64,000 bases of DNA from Prolixibacteraceae bacterium (GTDB taxonomy: Bacteria; Bacteroidota; Bacteroidia; Bacteroidales; Prolixibacteraceae), in assembly GCA_003457135.1 (NCBI GenBank), contig DMSQ01000013.1:1-64000 (forward strand). Reading direction: 5' to 3'. Shown here one piece after another: positions 1 to 8,677 of the stretch (within the stretch, counting starts at the first letter, position 1; each line of letters begins with the position of its first letter). Below the pieces are notes generated by a model, which saw only the letters and a program-made list of their open reading frames with translations, made no database searches and was not told the origin of the DNA. A program made the position numbers and the translations under genes.

Positions 1-494
1 TCGTTGGGCGATTGATCTGGCCCTGCATTGGCGACCGGTTTAGATACTGATAGTTTAACAAATACAGGAGGGCTATCAGTACTAAAAGTAGGTGCAGTAA
101 TTGGTAATTGGGTATATTGATCAAGGTAAACCGGGGTTATTCCTGAAATTTCCAGGTTGTTGCCCGAATCCCAAAATTTATAAGTAATGGGATGTCCTGG
201 TACATATCCGTTTGATTCACCTGCATCTTCTCTGGAGGCCGCAATTACCTGATAAGTGCTTGATGCTCCAAATATAATGGATTGGGTGAGAATCCGTACC
301 CCAACACAAATAGTCCCGTCAAATACTGCTATTTCGTCACCTGCTTCAAGGTTAAATCCGTCAAAGGTAGCTGAAGTAACTATTATCCTCATTTGATCCT
401 GCCCAGCTCCCGTGTACGCAACTATGAAGTGCCCCTGCGGGAAACTTTTTAAAGCCAAAATCAAAATCAAACTAAGAAATGCAAAATTTTTCAT
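1..494 (-). CDS. Exported protein with GDEIAVFDG-type domain, 3'-truncated by window edge
   Basis: The reading frame opens with a signal peptide (MKNFAFLSLILILALKSFPQ, ATG at 494) and stays open to base 1, so only the N-terminal ~164 residues are visible. The body has a module with GDEIAVFDG, a cysteine in TICVG, and NGYVPGHPITYK. The same module recurs in the next gene (599-1435), so the two are paralogous in this part. At the window edge the frame reads VANAGPDQSPNE, the usual opening of a PKD/Ig-like domain in Bacteroidota surface proteins, so a long modular secreted protein is inferred. Function is unknown. The 104 bases separating it from the neighbour contain a short AT-only inverted repeat and no obvious promoter. 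Confidence 0.75.
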   Translation of the reverse strand, partial: MKNFAFLSLILILALKSFPQGHFIVAYTGAGQDQMRIIVTSATFDGFNLEAGDEIAVFDGTICVGVRILTQSIIFGASSTYQVIAASREDAGESNGYVPGHPITYKFWDSGNNLEISGITPVYLDQYTQLPITAPTFSTDSPPVFVKLSVSKPVANAGPDQSPN

Positions 495-598
495 GGATCA
501 AAAAATTAAGTTTTTAATCTTTCCACTTATTCAAACACGCAAAGCTTTTTTTTAATGATCCATCATATCATAATAAGTTGTTTATTATAACGATCCAT

Positions 599-1435
599 TT
601 AATTGAGTTCAATTCCCTGGTAAATAATTCCGTAAATGGTTTGATTTACGAGGCAAAAATAAACGCCTGAAAGAACCTGAAGCTTGTTGTTGTCTTTTCC
701 ATCCCAATATGTTTGTAATTGTCCTTCAGTAATTCCTTCAAAAAGCGTCTGTATTAGTATCCCATTGATGTCAAATATGGCAACACTTATATTTTTTTCT
801 TTTGGAACATTTATTTCAATTTTCAAAGGAATAGTCAAAGGATTTTGATAACTTTTTATCTCTTTTAAGTCATCAATTGCAGGTTGTCCGTTTGACCTTG
901 AAAAATCAACTAGTGCAAACATTGATCCTCTTTTTTCAAAGATATCCTGACTATTATTTACGCATTGAAAATACAAAAGAATTTCTTTTCCAGTCCGATA
1001 AACTTTCAAGGTAATTTTATGTCCTTGAATATATCCGTTTGGGCTGGTTATCAAACTGTCGTTAGCTGAAGCGGGTATGCTGATCCTGTTTTCAAACATG
1101 TGATTTTCAGTAATCACTATTGATCCGACGCAATAGATACCATCAAAAACACCGATTTCATCACCTGTGTTTAATCCTGTCAACTTCAAACTTACGAGAT
1201 TGATGTTCATGTGCTCAGTTCCTAAGCCTGAATATATTTTGGGAAAATAAGGAAGTAATATTGAGGCTACCGTATCAGGCATAGAGGTGTTTAGCCCTTT
1301 GTTTAAATCATCAGCATTGGATCTGTTCCATAGATTTTGAGAGTTCGTAAAAGATGAGAATAGCATTATCAAGATACATCCGGAAATCAAAATACCGGAT
1401 AGGGAAGAATAATCTCCAGATCGAATTGCTTTCAT
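599..1435 (-). CDS. Secreted protein with GDEIGVFDG-type domain and FlgD-like C-terminus
   Basis: This 278-residue protein has an N-terminal hydrophobic segment (about residues 14-33) fitting a signal peptide. A central module (about residues 85-160) contains GDEIGVFDG, YCVGS and NGYIQGHKITLK, closely matching the N-terminal module of the truncated gene downstream of it (1-494). The last ~75 residues resemble the FlgD-like/T9SS type A sorting domain, with FDINGILI, YWDGKDN and SGVYF. The natural inference is a small cell-surface or secreted protein exported by the type IX system. No catalytic motif is recognisable and no function is proposed. It is read in the same direction as the truncated paralogue and may be co-transcribed with it. 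Confidence 0.75.
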   Translation of the reverse strand: MKAIRSGDYSSLSGILISGCILIMLFSSFTNSQNLWNRSNADDLNKGLNTSMPDTVASILLPYFPKIYSGLGTEHMNINLVSLKLTGLNTGDEIGVFDGIYCVGSIVITENHMFENRISIPASANDSLITSPNGYIQGHKITLKVYRTGKEILLYFQCVNNSQDIFEKRGSMFALVDFSRSNGQPAIDDLKEIKSYQNPLTIPLKIEINVPKEKNISVAIFDINGILIQTLFEGITEGQLQTYWDGKDNNKLQVLSGVYFCLVNQTIYGIIYQGIELN

Positions 1436-1820
1436 AACTATAGATGAAGGAAGAGAAGGGAAACTATAGCTTAGTTTTAACTGATAAATAAGTAAAACCC
1501 AATAGTTCCGTACATCACAATTGATATACGAAAACAGAGATTATAAACTGAACAAAAAACGTATTCATAACAGTACTTTTGCAGAATGAAACTATTGTTT
1601 TCATTGGCTTTCTGTATGAATTTTCAGCACTGCAAATATATAATTATTACCCTAAGATTATCCTTATGAATTTTTAAATTCAAAATTGTATCTGGATTTT
1701 TCCGGAAAGCATTATTAATTTGATAGGACACTAAAAGTGATATAATCAAACGTCTTAGTAAATTCAGAAATTCCGGCAATAAAAACACCCCTGTAAATCA
1801 ATTGTTTACAAGGGTAAAAG
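1436..1820. other. Non-coding stretch, 385 bases
   Basis: AT-rich stretch between the exported protein and the tRNA gene. On the plus strand it has a perfect TACTTTTG element at 1573-1580, followed at 1586 by an ATG opening a 27-codon frame that begins like a signal peptide (MKLLFSLAFC) but stops soon after. No convincing gene follows. Nothing else is recognised here. Confidence 0.5.
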
Positions 1821-1892
1821 TGATCCTACCGGGACTCGAACCCAGATCATAAGAACCGGAATCTTACATTCTATCCATTGAACTATAGGACC
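1821..1892 (-). tRNA. tRNA-Arg (anticodon CCG)
   Basis: Read on the minus strand the 72-base segment folds as a standard cloverleaf. The acceptor stem GGTCCTA pairs with TAGGATC (one G-T wobble). The D arm is GTTC/GAAT, and the anticodon stem TAAGA/TCTTA closes a 7-base loop TTCCGGT with anticodon CCG. The T arm is CTGGG-TTCGAGT-CCCGG. Anticodon CCG decodes the arginine codon CGG. The 3' CCA is not encoded; the discriminator base is A. Confidence 0.95.
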
Positions 1893-2024
1893 GTCAATTT
1901 TCGGCGAGCACAAAAATAGTAAATCTTGGATTGCTTAAGCTTATTTACGCAAAAAACATTCTGTCATTGCGAAACACTTGTGAGTTGAGGTGGTAAATAC
2001 AATCCATATCGGAGATCGTTTTTT

Positions 2025-3977
2025 CTATTTATTCACCTTCAAATCTTTAAAAGAATTCGGCAACCAAACCTGCATTTCGTTAGCGCCACGGTTGTTCCAG
2101 ACGAAGTACGGAATAGCCTTTACCAGTTTGTTCATGATTTGTATGGACTGACCGTCAGCGGTGGGTAGCGCAAGTTTTGCATCCATGGCAATGGTATTAA
2201 TTCCGCCGAGTAAATCAGGTTCAAAGTTCACGGTAAAACCCGAATTTGAAGGCAGAATGAAATTCCAGGCTTGCTGGTTATTATCGGCGCCTTCAACGCA
2301 ATAAACGAGCGGACCAAATTGCAGGGCAGTTCGGCCATTGTCTTGTTTTAATTCGGGTCGGCTGGCAATCCTGCGAACTTCCATGGGCGTGTTAAGCCCA
2401 ATGATGTCTCCCTTTTTCCACTGACGGTTCACAACCGCGTAACCCAGTTCTTCAATGTATGTAATTGGCTTTCCGTTTACCGAAATCTGAAGCGTCTGGT
2501 TTTGTTTTGAATCAGAATAAACATATAAACCTCCCGGAACAGGTTCTTTTAACCAACCCGGAATCCGGAATCTCAATTGCATGTCTTTTTTTGGCGCATC
2601 AATGATGGTGATGCTGGTATTGCCTTTCCACGGAAATCCAGTTTGCATTGCCAGGCCAAGGAACTGTTTATCTACAGGTAATTTCACTTCGCTGCCAATA
2701 TAAAGGTTGATCCAGACAGCATTTGGAGATTGGCTGTAAATGTAATTTCCAACTGAACTTACCAGCCGGGCAATATTTGAAGGACAACAGGCGGTCTGAA
2801 ACCATTCGCTGCGCTGATCGTTACCTGACGAAGCCAATGGGTTTCCGTAGAAAAAGCGGTCACCCGTGAGCGATAGGCCATCTAGTGCGCCATTGTACAG
2901 GCTTCGTTCAAGAACATCCATATATTTGGCATCGCCGGTAAGCATGTTCATCCGTTGGTTCCAGAAAACCATTCCTACCGAAGCACAGGTTTCGCAATAA
3001 GCCGTTTCATTGGGTAGGTCATAATCAATCCCGAACCCTTCGGTTGTTCCTTCAGCGCCAATACCTCCGGTTAAATACATATTCCGGTAAACAACATCTT
3101 CCCAAATGGTTTGCATCGCTTTAATGTATCCGGCATCGTTCGTTACCGCAGCAACATCGGCAGCGCCGGAGTACAGGTACATGGCCCTGACGGCATGTCC
3201 TGTAATTTGTGTCTGTTCCTTCACCGGAAGGCCACTCTGCCAATAATCCGGATCGTTAAAATAGTTTGCTTTTCCGTAACCTTTGCCACGCTGTTCGAGA
3301 TACCACTGTGCAAGCTCCAGGTATTTCCGGTTGTTGGTATGGTGATACAACTTCATCAGCGCCAGCTCAATTTCCTGATGACCGCTGAACCATTGGCGGT
3401 TGCTTTTTCGAATAACCGAATCAATATGATTGGCAAAGCGGATGGCTACATCCAGCAAAATTTTCTTTCCGGTAACTTCCTGGTATGCAATTCCTGCCTC
3501 AATTAAATGACCTGCACAATAATCTTCGTGTTTTCCAATTTCAGTCCAGCGATTTTTAATGTCAGTCAGTTCATAATAGGTATTCAGGTATCCATCAGGC
3601 ATTTGAGCAGCGGCAATTTTCGCGATCCATTCATCGGCTTTCTTTTCAATCACCGGATTGGGATTTCCTTTCAGCGAATACGCCATAGCTTCAATCGCTT
3701 TATAGACATCCGAATCGTCGTAATAAATACCTTCGTGCTGACCGTTTTGGGCGGCAGCTTTCTCAAAATTCCGGATTCGTCCGGTTTTTACTTCAGAAAA
3801 AAGGATGCAGGCATCCAGTGTTTTGGTGGCAACTGCGGTCATCCGGCTTTTCCAGAACGGATCGGTGATGTTGACCTGCGAAAAATTTACCGGCGCCAGT
3901 TTTTGCAGCGATTCCTGCGATTGAGCCAGCGATGAAGTCAGGGCAACAATCAAGGTAAAGAAAAGTAATGGTTTCAT
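2025..3977 (-). CDS. GH127 beta-L-arabinofuranosidase
   Basis: This secreted glycoside hydrolase (650 residues from the chosen start) releases terminal beta-L-arabinofuranose residues. The start at 3977 gives MKPLLFFTLIVALTSSLAQS, a clean signal peptide; an upstream in-frame ATG at 4079 would put 34 non-signal residues first. The metal and catalytic signature of GH127 (formerly DUF1680) is complete. E313 fits the acid/base, E329 and C331 in ETC fit the zinc ligands, and the pair C397-C398 in TACCPSN contains the cysteine nucleophile; spacing matches the characterised HypBA1 enzyme (E322, E338, C340, C417, C418). An (alpha/alpha)6 barrel with C-terminal beta sandwich is expected. The divergent neighbour is a pectate-lyase-like beta-helix protein, suggesting an arabinose-bearing pectic or arabinan substrate (inference). 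Confidence 0.9.
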   Translation of the reverse strand: MKPLLFFTLIVALTSSLAQSQESLQKLAPVNFSQVNITDPFWKSRMTAVATKTLDACILFSEVKTGRIRNFEKAAAQNGQHEGIYYDDSDVYKAIEAMAYSLKGNPNPVIEKKADEWIAKIAAAQMPDGYLNTYYELTDIKNRWTEIGKHEDYCAGHLIEAGIAYQEVTGKKILLDVAIRFANHIDSVIRKSNRQWFSGHQEIELALMKLYHHTNNRKYLELAQWYLEQRGKGYGKANYFNDPDYWQSGLPVKEQTQITGHAVRAMYLYSGAADVAAVTNDAGYIKAMQTIWEDVVYRNMYLTGGIGAEGTTEGFGIDYDLPNETAYCETCASVGMVFWNQRMNMLTGDAKYMDVLERSLYNGALDGLSLTGDRFFYGNPLASSGNDQRSEWFQTACCPSNIARLVSSVGNYIYSQSPNAVWINLYIGSEVKLPVDKQFLGLAMQTGFPWKGNTSITIIDAPKKDMQLRFRIPGWLKEPVPGGLYVYSDSKQNQTLQISVNGKPITYIEELGYAVVNRQWKKGDIIGLNTPMEVRRIASRPELKQDNGRTALQFGPLVYCVEGADNNQQAWNFILPSNSGFTVNFEPDLLGGINTIAMDAKLALPTADGQSIQIMNKLVKAIPYFVWNNRGANEMQVWLPNSFKDLKVNK

Positions 3978-4111
3978 ATTCGATGTTTTAAAGATATTCA
4001 AATGTTGTGGAAAGAAAATCATGTGAATTTCTGAAAAATAAAGATTAATTTCAAATTCTAATGATTGAAAATGATGCACATGATTTATGTTATCAATTTA
4101 ATTTCAAATTT

Positions 4112-5173
4112 ATGATTATGACAACAACGAAAACCTTTTTAATGCTTCTTGCTTTTGGAATGATTTTCCTGCAAACTCAGGCTGCGGTAATTGTGGTCAA
4201 TGCCAGTGAAGATCTGAATATAATAATAAATAGTGCAAAAGGAGGCGATACAGTTCTTGTAAAACCGGGTACATATCCAAAAGTCAGTCTGTCAGATAAA
4301 AAATTTTCAGAACAAAAACCGCTTGTTGTCCGTGCAAATGGTTCAGGAACTGTAATTGTTAAAGGAGATACCATTAGGAAAGGGAGTGCATTGGAGGTTA
4401 TCAACTGCAATTATATTATTATTGAAGGAATCACCTTTACCAACGCGATGTGGGGAATTTATGTGAAAAGCTCGGAGCACATATTGATCCGGAATAACGA
4501 GATTTATTATACGGGTCAGGAAGGATGCCATATTGGAAGATCGTCGCGGTATGTCGATATTATAGGAAATAAAATACACCACACAGGCCAGTTCAACTCC
4601 AAATGGGGGGAGGGGGTTTATGTAGGAAGTGGTTCTTATGGTGGCTCAAACTTTCCTGATAATTGCGAATATATATGGATTGAGGGCAATCATATTTACG
4701 AAACCGGGAATGCTGAAGGAATAAATGTTAAAGGTGAAAGCTTTCATGTAACCGTCAGAAATAATAAAATACACGATATTCATCCGGGCACCAGTGTACA
4801 ATATAACCAGGCAGGCATAACTGTAGAAGGCACGGAAAATTCAATGAAAAATAATTACAGGGTTTCCGAAATGCGTGATGTTTGGGTCGAAAACAATACC
4901 ATCGAGAATGTTTCAGGTGGATATTCTGATTGGAATAATGGCATCATGTTTTTTGGAACCGGCGTTTATATCCTGAATAACACCGTTAACAATTGCGCCA
5001 ACATAGGAATATTCGGCAATAACTGGAAAAATTTAGGCATGCAAAACTACGTTTATGGGAATATGGTAACAAACTGCGGCACAAACATGTACTTACATCC
5101 TGAAGTAAAAGTAAGTAAATCTGATCCGGGGAAAAACCCACATTCTCCGCAAAAATGGTATTCCAATTTTTGA
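4112..5173 (+). CDS. Secreted right-handed parallel beta-helix protein (pectate-lyase-like)
   Basis: A signal peptide (MIMTTTKTFLMLLAFGMIFLQTQA) precedes a repetitive beta-helix ladder. Short strands such as YIIIEGITF, ILIRNNEIYY, VDIIGNKIHH, IWIEGNHIYE, VTVRNNKIHD and VWVENNTIEN recur about every 22 residues, typical of the pectate-lyase / PL6-PL9 / NosD-type right-handed helix. The N-terminal part (VNASEDLNIIINSAKGGDTVLVKPGTY) is the common cap of polysaccharide lyases and epimerases. I cannot assign a catalytic triad or a PL family from the sequence alone. Start is either 4112 or 4118; the frame extends to 4061 but those residues would precede the signal peptide. It is divergent from the GH127 gene, consistent with pectic side-chain degradation. 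Confidence 0.75.
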   Translation: MIMTTTKTFLMLLAFGMIFLQTQAAVIVVNASEDLNIIINSAKGGDTVLVKPGTYPKVSLSDKKFSEQKPLVVRANGSGTVIVKGDTIRKGSALEVINCNYIIIEGITFTNAMWGIYVKSSEHILIRNNEIYYTGQEGCHIGRSSRYVDIIGNKIHHTGQFNSKWGEGVYVGSGSYGGSNFPDNCEYIWIEGNHIYETGNAEGINVKGESFHVTVRNNKIHDIHPGTSVQYNQAGITVEGTENSMKNNYRVSEMRDVWVENNTIENVSGGYSDWNNGIMFFGTGVYILNNTVNNCANIGIFGNNWKNLGMQNYVYGNMVTNCGTNMYLHPEVKVSKSDPGKNPHSPQKWYSNF

Positions 5174-5188
5174 TTGAAAAGGAGTAAA

Positions 5189-5323
5189 ATGAATAAGCTG
5201 TTTTTATGTCTGTTATTTTCATCATTGGTTCATATTGCCGGTTCAAATAAAAGCAATGCACAGAAGATTGATATTCTTTACAGTAATAACTTCGAAAATT
5301 TTATTTTGCATTCAATGTCTTAA
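5189..5323 (+). pseudogene. Tiny signal-peptide ORF, probable remnant of a secreted protein gene
   Basis: A 44-codon frame with an unusual GGAG ribosome-binding-like motif 7 bases before the ATG encodes MNKLFLCLLFSSLVHIAG, a convincing signal peptide. It then gives about 25 mature residues before a stop. It follows the beta-helix gene by 15 bases in the same direction. The abrupt stop after the export signal suggests the 5' end of a decayed secreted-protein gene; a genuine small secreted peptide is the alternative. No family is recognised. Confidence 0.35.
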
Positions 5324-5337
5324 CATCAGAATTGTGC

Positions 5338-5345
5338 TACTTTTG
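5338..5345 (+). promoter_or_regulatory. -7 promoter element TACTTTTG
   Basis: Perfect match to the Bacteroidota -7 consensus TAnnTTTG, ending 18 bases before the ATG of the HD-domain gene. No TTTG -33 element is seen at the usual 19-21 base spacing. Confidence 0.5.
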
Positions 5346-5363
5346 AAGGCTTAAAACTAATAT

Positions 5364-6149
5364 ATGATTACTGAAGAATTGCTGAAAGAATGCCACCTGG
5401 AATTTGAAGAATATTTCAAGTCGCTTAGTATCGATTTATCTGAAAATCATCATAGAGTTCAGGATGTCCGGGCACACTCATTACGTGTGGCCAGCCATTC
5501 ACTTTTATTATCAAAAATTGTTTTGCAGAACGATGAAGATAAACGAATTGCTGAGGCAATCGCTTTATTTCATGATTTGGGAAGGGCTTCTTTAATTGCA
5601 AAAGGAACTGTGTCGCCAACAAATATTCAGCACGATCACGCTACGGTGTCGGTACAACTGGTTCAAAACATGAATTTCTATTCGAAATTGCCTGTCGATA
5701 CTCAATTGATTATTCAGAAGTCGGTTGAAAGTCACAATAAACTTAAATTACCGAAGCTTGATAATGAACAGCAAACACTTTTTGCCCGTTTGCTTCGTGA
5801 TGCCGATAAGTTGGACATATTTGAATCGTCATATCGCTTTTTTAAAGAAAAAGCGGGAGTTCAACCCATTATGACTTTCGATTTGGTAAACTCTCCTGAT
5901 GTATCAGAGAAGATTATAAAAAGCATCATGGCTGGAAAAACTGCGGCTGTTGAAGACATGAAGACTATGAATGACTACAAATTGCTGCTGATTTCAATGG
6001 CATTCGACGTCAATTTTAAATACACATTCCGGTTAATCAGCGAAAAGCAATACATTCAGAAGATATACGAAACCTTGCCCAAGCGCGACCTGATTATTGA
6101 TGCATTCCGGGGCATCAAGTTGTTTGTTGAGAATAAGTTTGTTTCCTGA
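5364..6149 (+). CDS. HD-domain metal-dependent phosphohydrolase
   Basis: Cytosolic protein of 261 residues with the HD superfamily metal-binding signature. HSLRVASHS (about 38-46) supplies the first histidine, FHDLGR (about 70-75) the HD pair, HDH near residue 91 and ESHNK near 123 further histidines, and RDADKLD (about 145-151) the terminal aspartate. This fits nucleotide or phosphate-ester hydrolysis by the HD family; the substrate cannot be read from sequence. There is no signal peptide or membrane segment. A promoter element lies immediately upstream, so it is probably monocistronic. Confidence 0.85.
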   Translation: MITEELLKECHLEFEEYFKSLSIDLSENHHRVQDVRAHSLRVASHSLLLSKIVLQNDEDKRIAEAIALFHDLGRASLIAKGTVSPTNIQHDHATVSVQLVQNMNFYSKLPVDTQLIIQKSVESHNKLKLPKLDNEQQTLFARLLRDADKLDIFESSYRFFKEKAGVQPIMTFDLVNSPDVSEKIIKSIMAGKTAAVEDMKTMNDYKLLLISMAFDVNFKYTFRLISEKQYIQKIYETLPKRDLIIDAFRGIKLFVENKFVS

Positions 6150-6325
6150 AAGTTGCGTACACTTTAGCTTCAAAATATCTGGTCCAACTGCCCAATGATC
6201 CACAAAAACGAATTGATTTTGAATTTTAGTACAACTTATTCGACAGCAAGCTCCCCGTCACCACTGTCAAGCAGCACAGAAGCGAAATAATCCTCTGACA
6301 TTCCGATTTTTTGATAAAAAAAATG

Positions 6326-6333
6326 TAGGTTTG
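6326..6333 (+). promoter_or_regulatory. Candidate -7 element TAGGTTTG for the protease gene
   Basis: Matches TAnnTTTG, 79 bases before the ATG of the subtilisin-like lipoprotein. A TTTG lies only 12 bases upstream, closer than the usual spacing, so the -33 partner is uncertain. Confidence 0.35.
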
Positions 6334-6412
6334 AAAAACTAACGTTTTTGCATGTAAACAATTTATGACTTATTTACGTTAAAACTAAAAATATCTTTTA
6401 AAACGAATTACT

Positions 6413-7801
6413 ATGAAAAAGCTTAAATTACTTTCCGTGGTCTTTTTTGCAGGTTTGATTTTTGCAGGATGTTCGCAAAAAGAGGATCAGCTTCAGGTTC
6501 AGGATGATTCCCTGACTCTGAAGAGCGCTTCAGTTAAAGCTGAATACGATATGGTTCCCAATGAGATCATTGTCAAGTTCAAAGAAGGAACCGATGCTTC
6601 TAAAAAGGCTCTGGTATTTGAAAAACTGGGTGGTAAACTGAAAGAAAAAATCCTTACCAAAATGATGGAAAAACAAGGCGACAAGGATGGAATTGATTTG
6701 GTTTCAATCTCTGGAACTGTAGCCAATGCATTGCTTGCCGCCAAAAATTATCCTGAAATTGAGTATGCCGAGCCCAATTACATTTATCAGCACACGGCAA
6801 CTTCTAATGATCCCTATTATACCAACGGTTCATTGTGGGGCATGTATGGAGATGCAACTTCTCCCGCCAACCAATATGGTAGTCAGGCCGGAGAAGCTTG
6901 GGCTGTAGACCATACCGGATCGAATACAGTTTGGATTGGTATTATTGATGAAGGATACATGTACACCCATGAAGACCTGGCTGCAAATGCTGGTACTAAT
7001 CCGGGTGAAATAGCTAGTGATGGTATTGACAATGACAATAACGGTTATGTTGATGATGTTTACGGTTGGGATTTTGACGGAAATAACAATACCGTTTTTG
7101 ATGGTACTTCAGACGACCATGGAACCCATGTTGCCGGAACAATCGGTGCTGTTGGAGGCAATTCTAAAGGTGTTGCCGGTGTTTGCTGGACTGTAAAGTT
7201 GCTGAATGCAAAGTTTCTGGGTAGTGCCGGAGGAACAACTGCAAATGCCATAAAAGCAGTAGATTATTTTACAGATTTAAAAACGCGCCACAGCCTAAAT
7301 CTTGTTGCAACTAACAATTCATGGGGTGGGGGAGGTTTTTCTCAGGCATTACAAGATGCAATTGAAAGGGCAAATACTGTTGGTATCCTTTTTATTGCTG
7401 CGGCAGGAAATGATGGGGCTGATACAGAAACTTCTACAAGTTATCCATCTGGTTATCCAAATGCGAATATTATTGCTGTTGCATCGATTGATTCAAAAGG
7501 GGCTTTATCCAGTTTTTCAAATTATGCTATTACAAAAGTTGATTTAGGAGCCCCTGGTTCAGCAATTTATTCGACTTTGCCAAAAAAATCGAAAGGAAAA
7601 ATCGTTTCGGGTTATGGCTCTTATAGCGGTACCTCTATGGCTACTCCTCATGTAACAGGCGCTGCTGCTTTGTATGCTTCAACTCATTCAGGAGCAACAG
7701 CTAATCTAATAAAAGATGCGATTCTTGGTTCTGTTGTTCCAACTGCTTCTCTTTCGGGTAAATGTGTTACCGGCGGAAGATTGAATGTGAGTGGATTTTA
7801 A
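6413..7801 (+). CDS. Subtilisin-like serine protease (S8) lipoprotein
   Basis: The 462-residue protein starts with a lipoprotein signal; the lipobox FAGC puts the lipidated cysteine at residue 20. Residues about 40-125 form a prodomain resembling fervidolysin/I9 propeptides (EIIVKFKEG, then EIEYAEPNY). The S8 catalytic domain follows with Asp179 (IIDEG), His236 (DDHGTHVAG), the oxyanion Asn333 (AAGNDG) and Ser408 (SGTSMATPHV), so the triad is intact. It is predicted to act outside the cytoplasmic membrane as a lipid-anchored endopeptidase. A calcium-loop-like run DGIDNDNNGYVDD sits after the Asp motif. It has its own 263-base upstream region and ends at a strong bidirectional terminator. Confidence 0.92.
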   Translation: MKKLKLLSVVFFAGLIFAGCSQKEDQLQVQDDSLTLKSASVKAEYDMVPNEIIVKFKEGTDASKKALVFEKLGGKLKEKILTKMMEKQGDKDGIDLVSISGTVANALLAAKNYPEIEYAEPNYIYQHTATSNDPYYTNGSLWGMYGDATSPANQYGSQAGEAWAVDHTGSNTVWIGIIDEGYMYTHEDLAANAGTNPGEIASDGIDNDNNGYVDDVYGWDFDGNNNTVFDGTSDDHGTHVAGTIGAVGGNSKGVAGVCWTVKLLNAKFLGSAGGTTANAIKAVDYFTDLKTRHSLNLVATNNSWGGGGFSQALQDAIERANTVGILFIAAAGNDGADTETSTSYPSGYPNANIIAVASIDSKGALSSFSNYAITKVDLGAPGSAIYSTLPKKSKGKIVSGYGSYSGTSMATPHVTGAAALYASTHSGATANLIKDAILGSVVPTASLSGKCVTGGRLNVSGF

Positions 7802-7822
7802 TCTCAAAATAGGTACAAACGC

Positions 7823-7857
7823 AAAAGAGGCTGTTCCAACCCGGAACAGCCTCTTTT
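7823..7857. terminator. Bidirectional intrinsic terminator
   Basis: A perfect 15-bp stem (arms 7823-7837 and 7843-7857, AAAAGAGGCTGTTCC and its complement) closes a 5-base loop. The A-run at one foot and T-run at the other provide a U-tract in both directions. It lies between the converging protease and ThuA-like genes. Confidence 0.9.
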
Positions 7858-7867
7858 GTGTTTATCT

Positions 7868-7902
7868 GAAAACTGCGACTGAGTACTGATCACTAGTTCC
7901 TT
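7868..7902. repeat. Heptad-period repeat array (ACTGCGACTGA family)
   Basis: Five consecutive 7-mers (GAAAACT, GCGACTG, AGTACTG, ATCACTA, GTTCCTT) overlap the last codons and stop codon of the ThuA-like gene. The same words occur reversed at 35403-35430 and partly at 53256-53277. Confidence 0.55.
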
Positions 7903-8642
7903 TTTGCAACCCAATCAACTGCGCAGCCAATATGCTCTTTTACTTTCGGGTCCTGAAATGCTTCAGGAGTGTGGCCGAACCCAGTATAGAAGGAGCGCGT
8001 CTGTCCCAATTCCTGGTACCAGATCAGCGGATGGTCGCCCATTTTCCATTTGTCGTCTTTCAGGGTTTCCGCATCCAGCGAAGTTTCGTCTAAACGGGCA
8101 AGAACTTTTACTTTGGCACGTGGATTTTCTTTGAAGGTGTACCATTCGTCAAAGGTGCGGTAAGTTTGCATCCCTTTAAACGGAACCATGCTTGGATGGT
8201 CGGTATTTTCAAAAATAACAGTTCCGGTTTGACCTCTGGGATGGGTCCTGAAAAAAGCCCCGTTTAGCTGCCCGTACCAGGCCCAGTCGTATTCACAATC
8301 TGCCGCGGAATGAATTCCAACAAAACCTTTGCCTGTATTCATAAATGCTTCAAAATCCTTTTGCTGTTGTTCGTTCAATACCTCCAGGGTAGGGTTCAGG
8401 AACACGACCACATCAAAAGTTTTCAGAAAATCAGGAGTAAAAAGCTCAGCATTTTCGGTGGCTGTTAATACCCATTTCCGTTCCTGGGCCAAATCGCTTA
8501 ACGTTTTCAAGCCCGAAGAAATTGAATTGTGGCGAAAGCCTGATGTTTTTGAGAATACAAGTACATTGATTTTTTTGTCTTGCGCAATGCCCGAAATGAC
8601 CAAAATCAGGATCAGGCAAATTAATGAGCTCAGTTTTTTCAT
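7893..8642 (-). CDS. Secreted ThuA-like protein (glutamine-amidotransferase-like fold)
   Basis: The start at 8642 gives a signal peptide (MKKLSSLICLILILVISGIAQ); ten residues of the longer frame precede it. The mature part is a ThuA-like domain: VLVFSKTSGFRH and SISSG at the N-terminus, VVFLNPTLEVL, then GKGFVGIHSAAD and WYGQLNGAFFRTHP. ThuA-like domains are common in Bacteroidota secreted proteins linked to sugar metabolism, but no reaction is established for this form. Its stop codon lies inside the heptad array at 7868-7902. A TAAATTTG promoter element lies 36 bases upstream of the start. Confidence 0.85.
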   Translation of the reverse strand: MKKLSSLICLILILVISGIAQDKKINVLVFSKTSGFRHNSISSGLKTLSDLAQERKWVLTATENAELFTPDFLKTFDVVVFLNPTLEVLNEQQQKDFEAFMNTGKGFVGIHSAADCEYDWAWYGQLNGAFFRTHPRGQTGTVIFENTDHPSMVPFKGMQTYRTFDEWYTFKENPRAKVKVLARLDETSLDAETLKDDKWKMGDHPLIWYQELGQTRSFYTGFGHTPEAFQDPKVKEHIGCAVDWVAKRN

Positions 8643-8677
8643 GGTTATCATTTTTTGTAAATAGGTTTGCAAGCATA

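Noticed and set aside
3978..4079. Longer start for the GH127 gene at 4079
   Set aside because: It would place 34 residues before a clean signal peptide; 3977 is preferred.
6150..6412. Short minus-strand frame MSEDYFASVLLDSGDGELAV upstream of the protease gene
   Set aside because: Only about 21 codons, no recognisable family, no promoter; considered chance or an unidentifiable relic.
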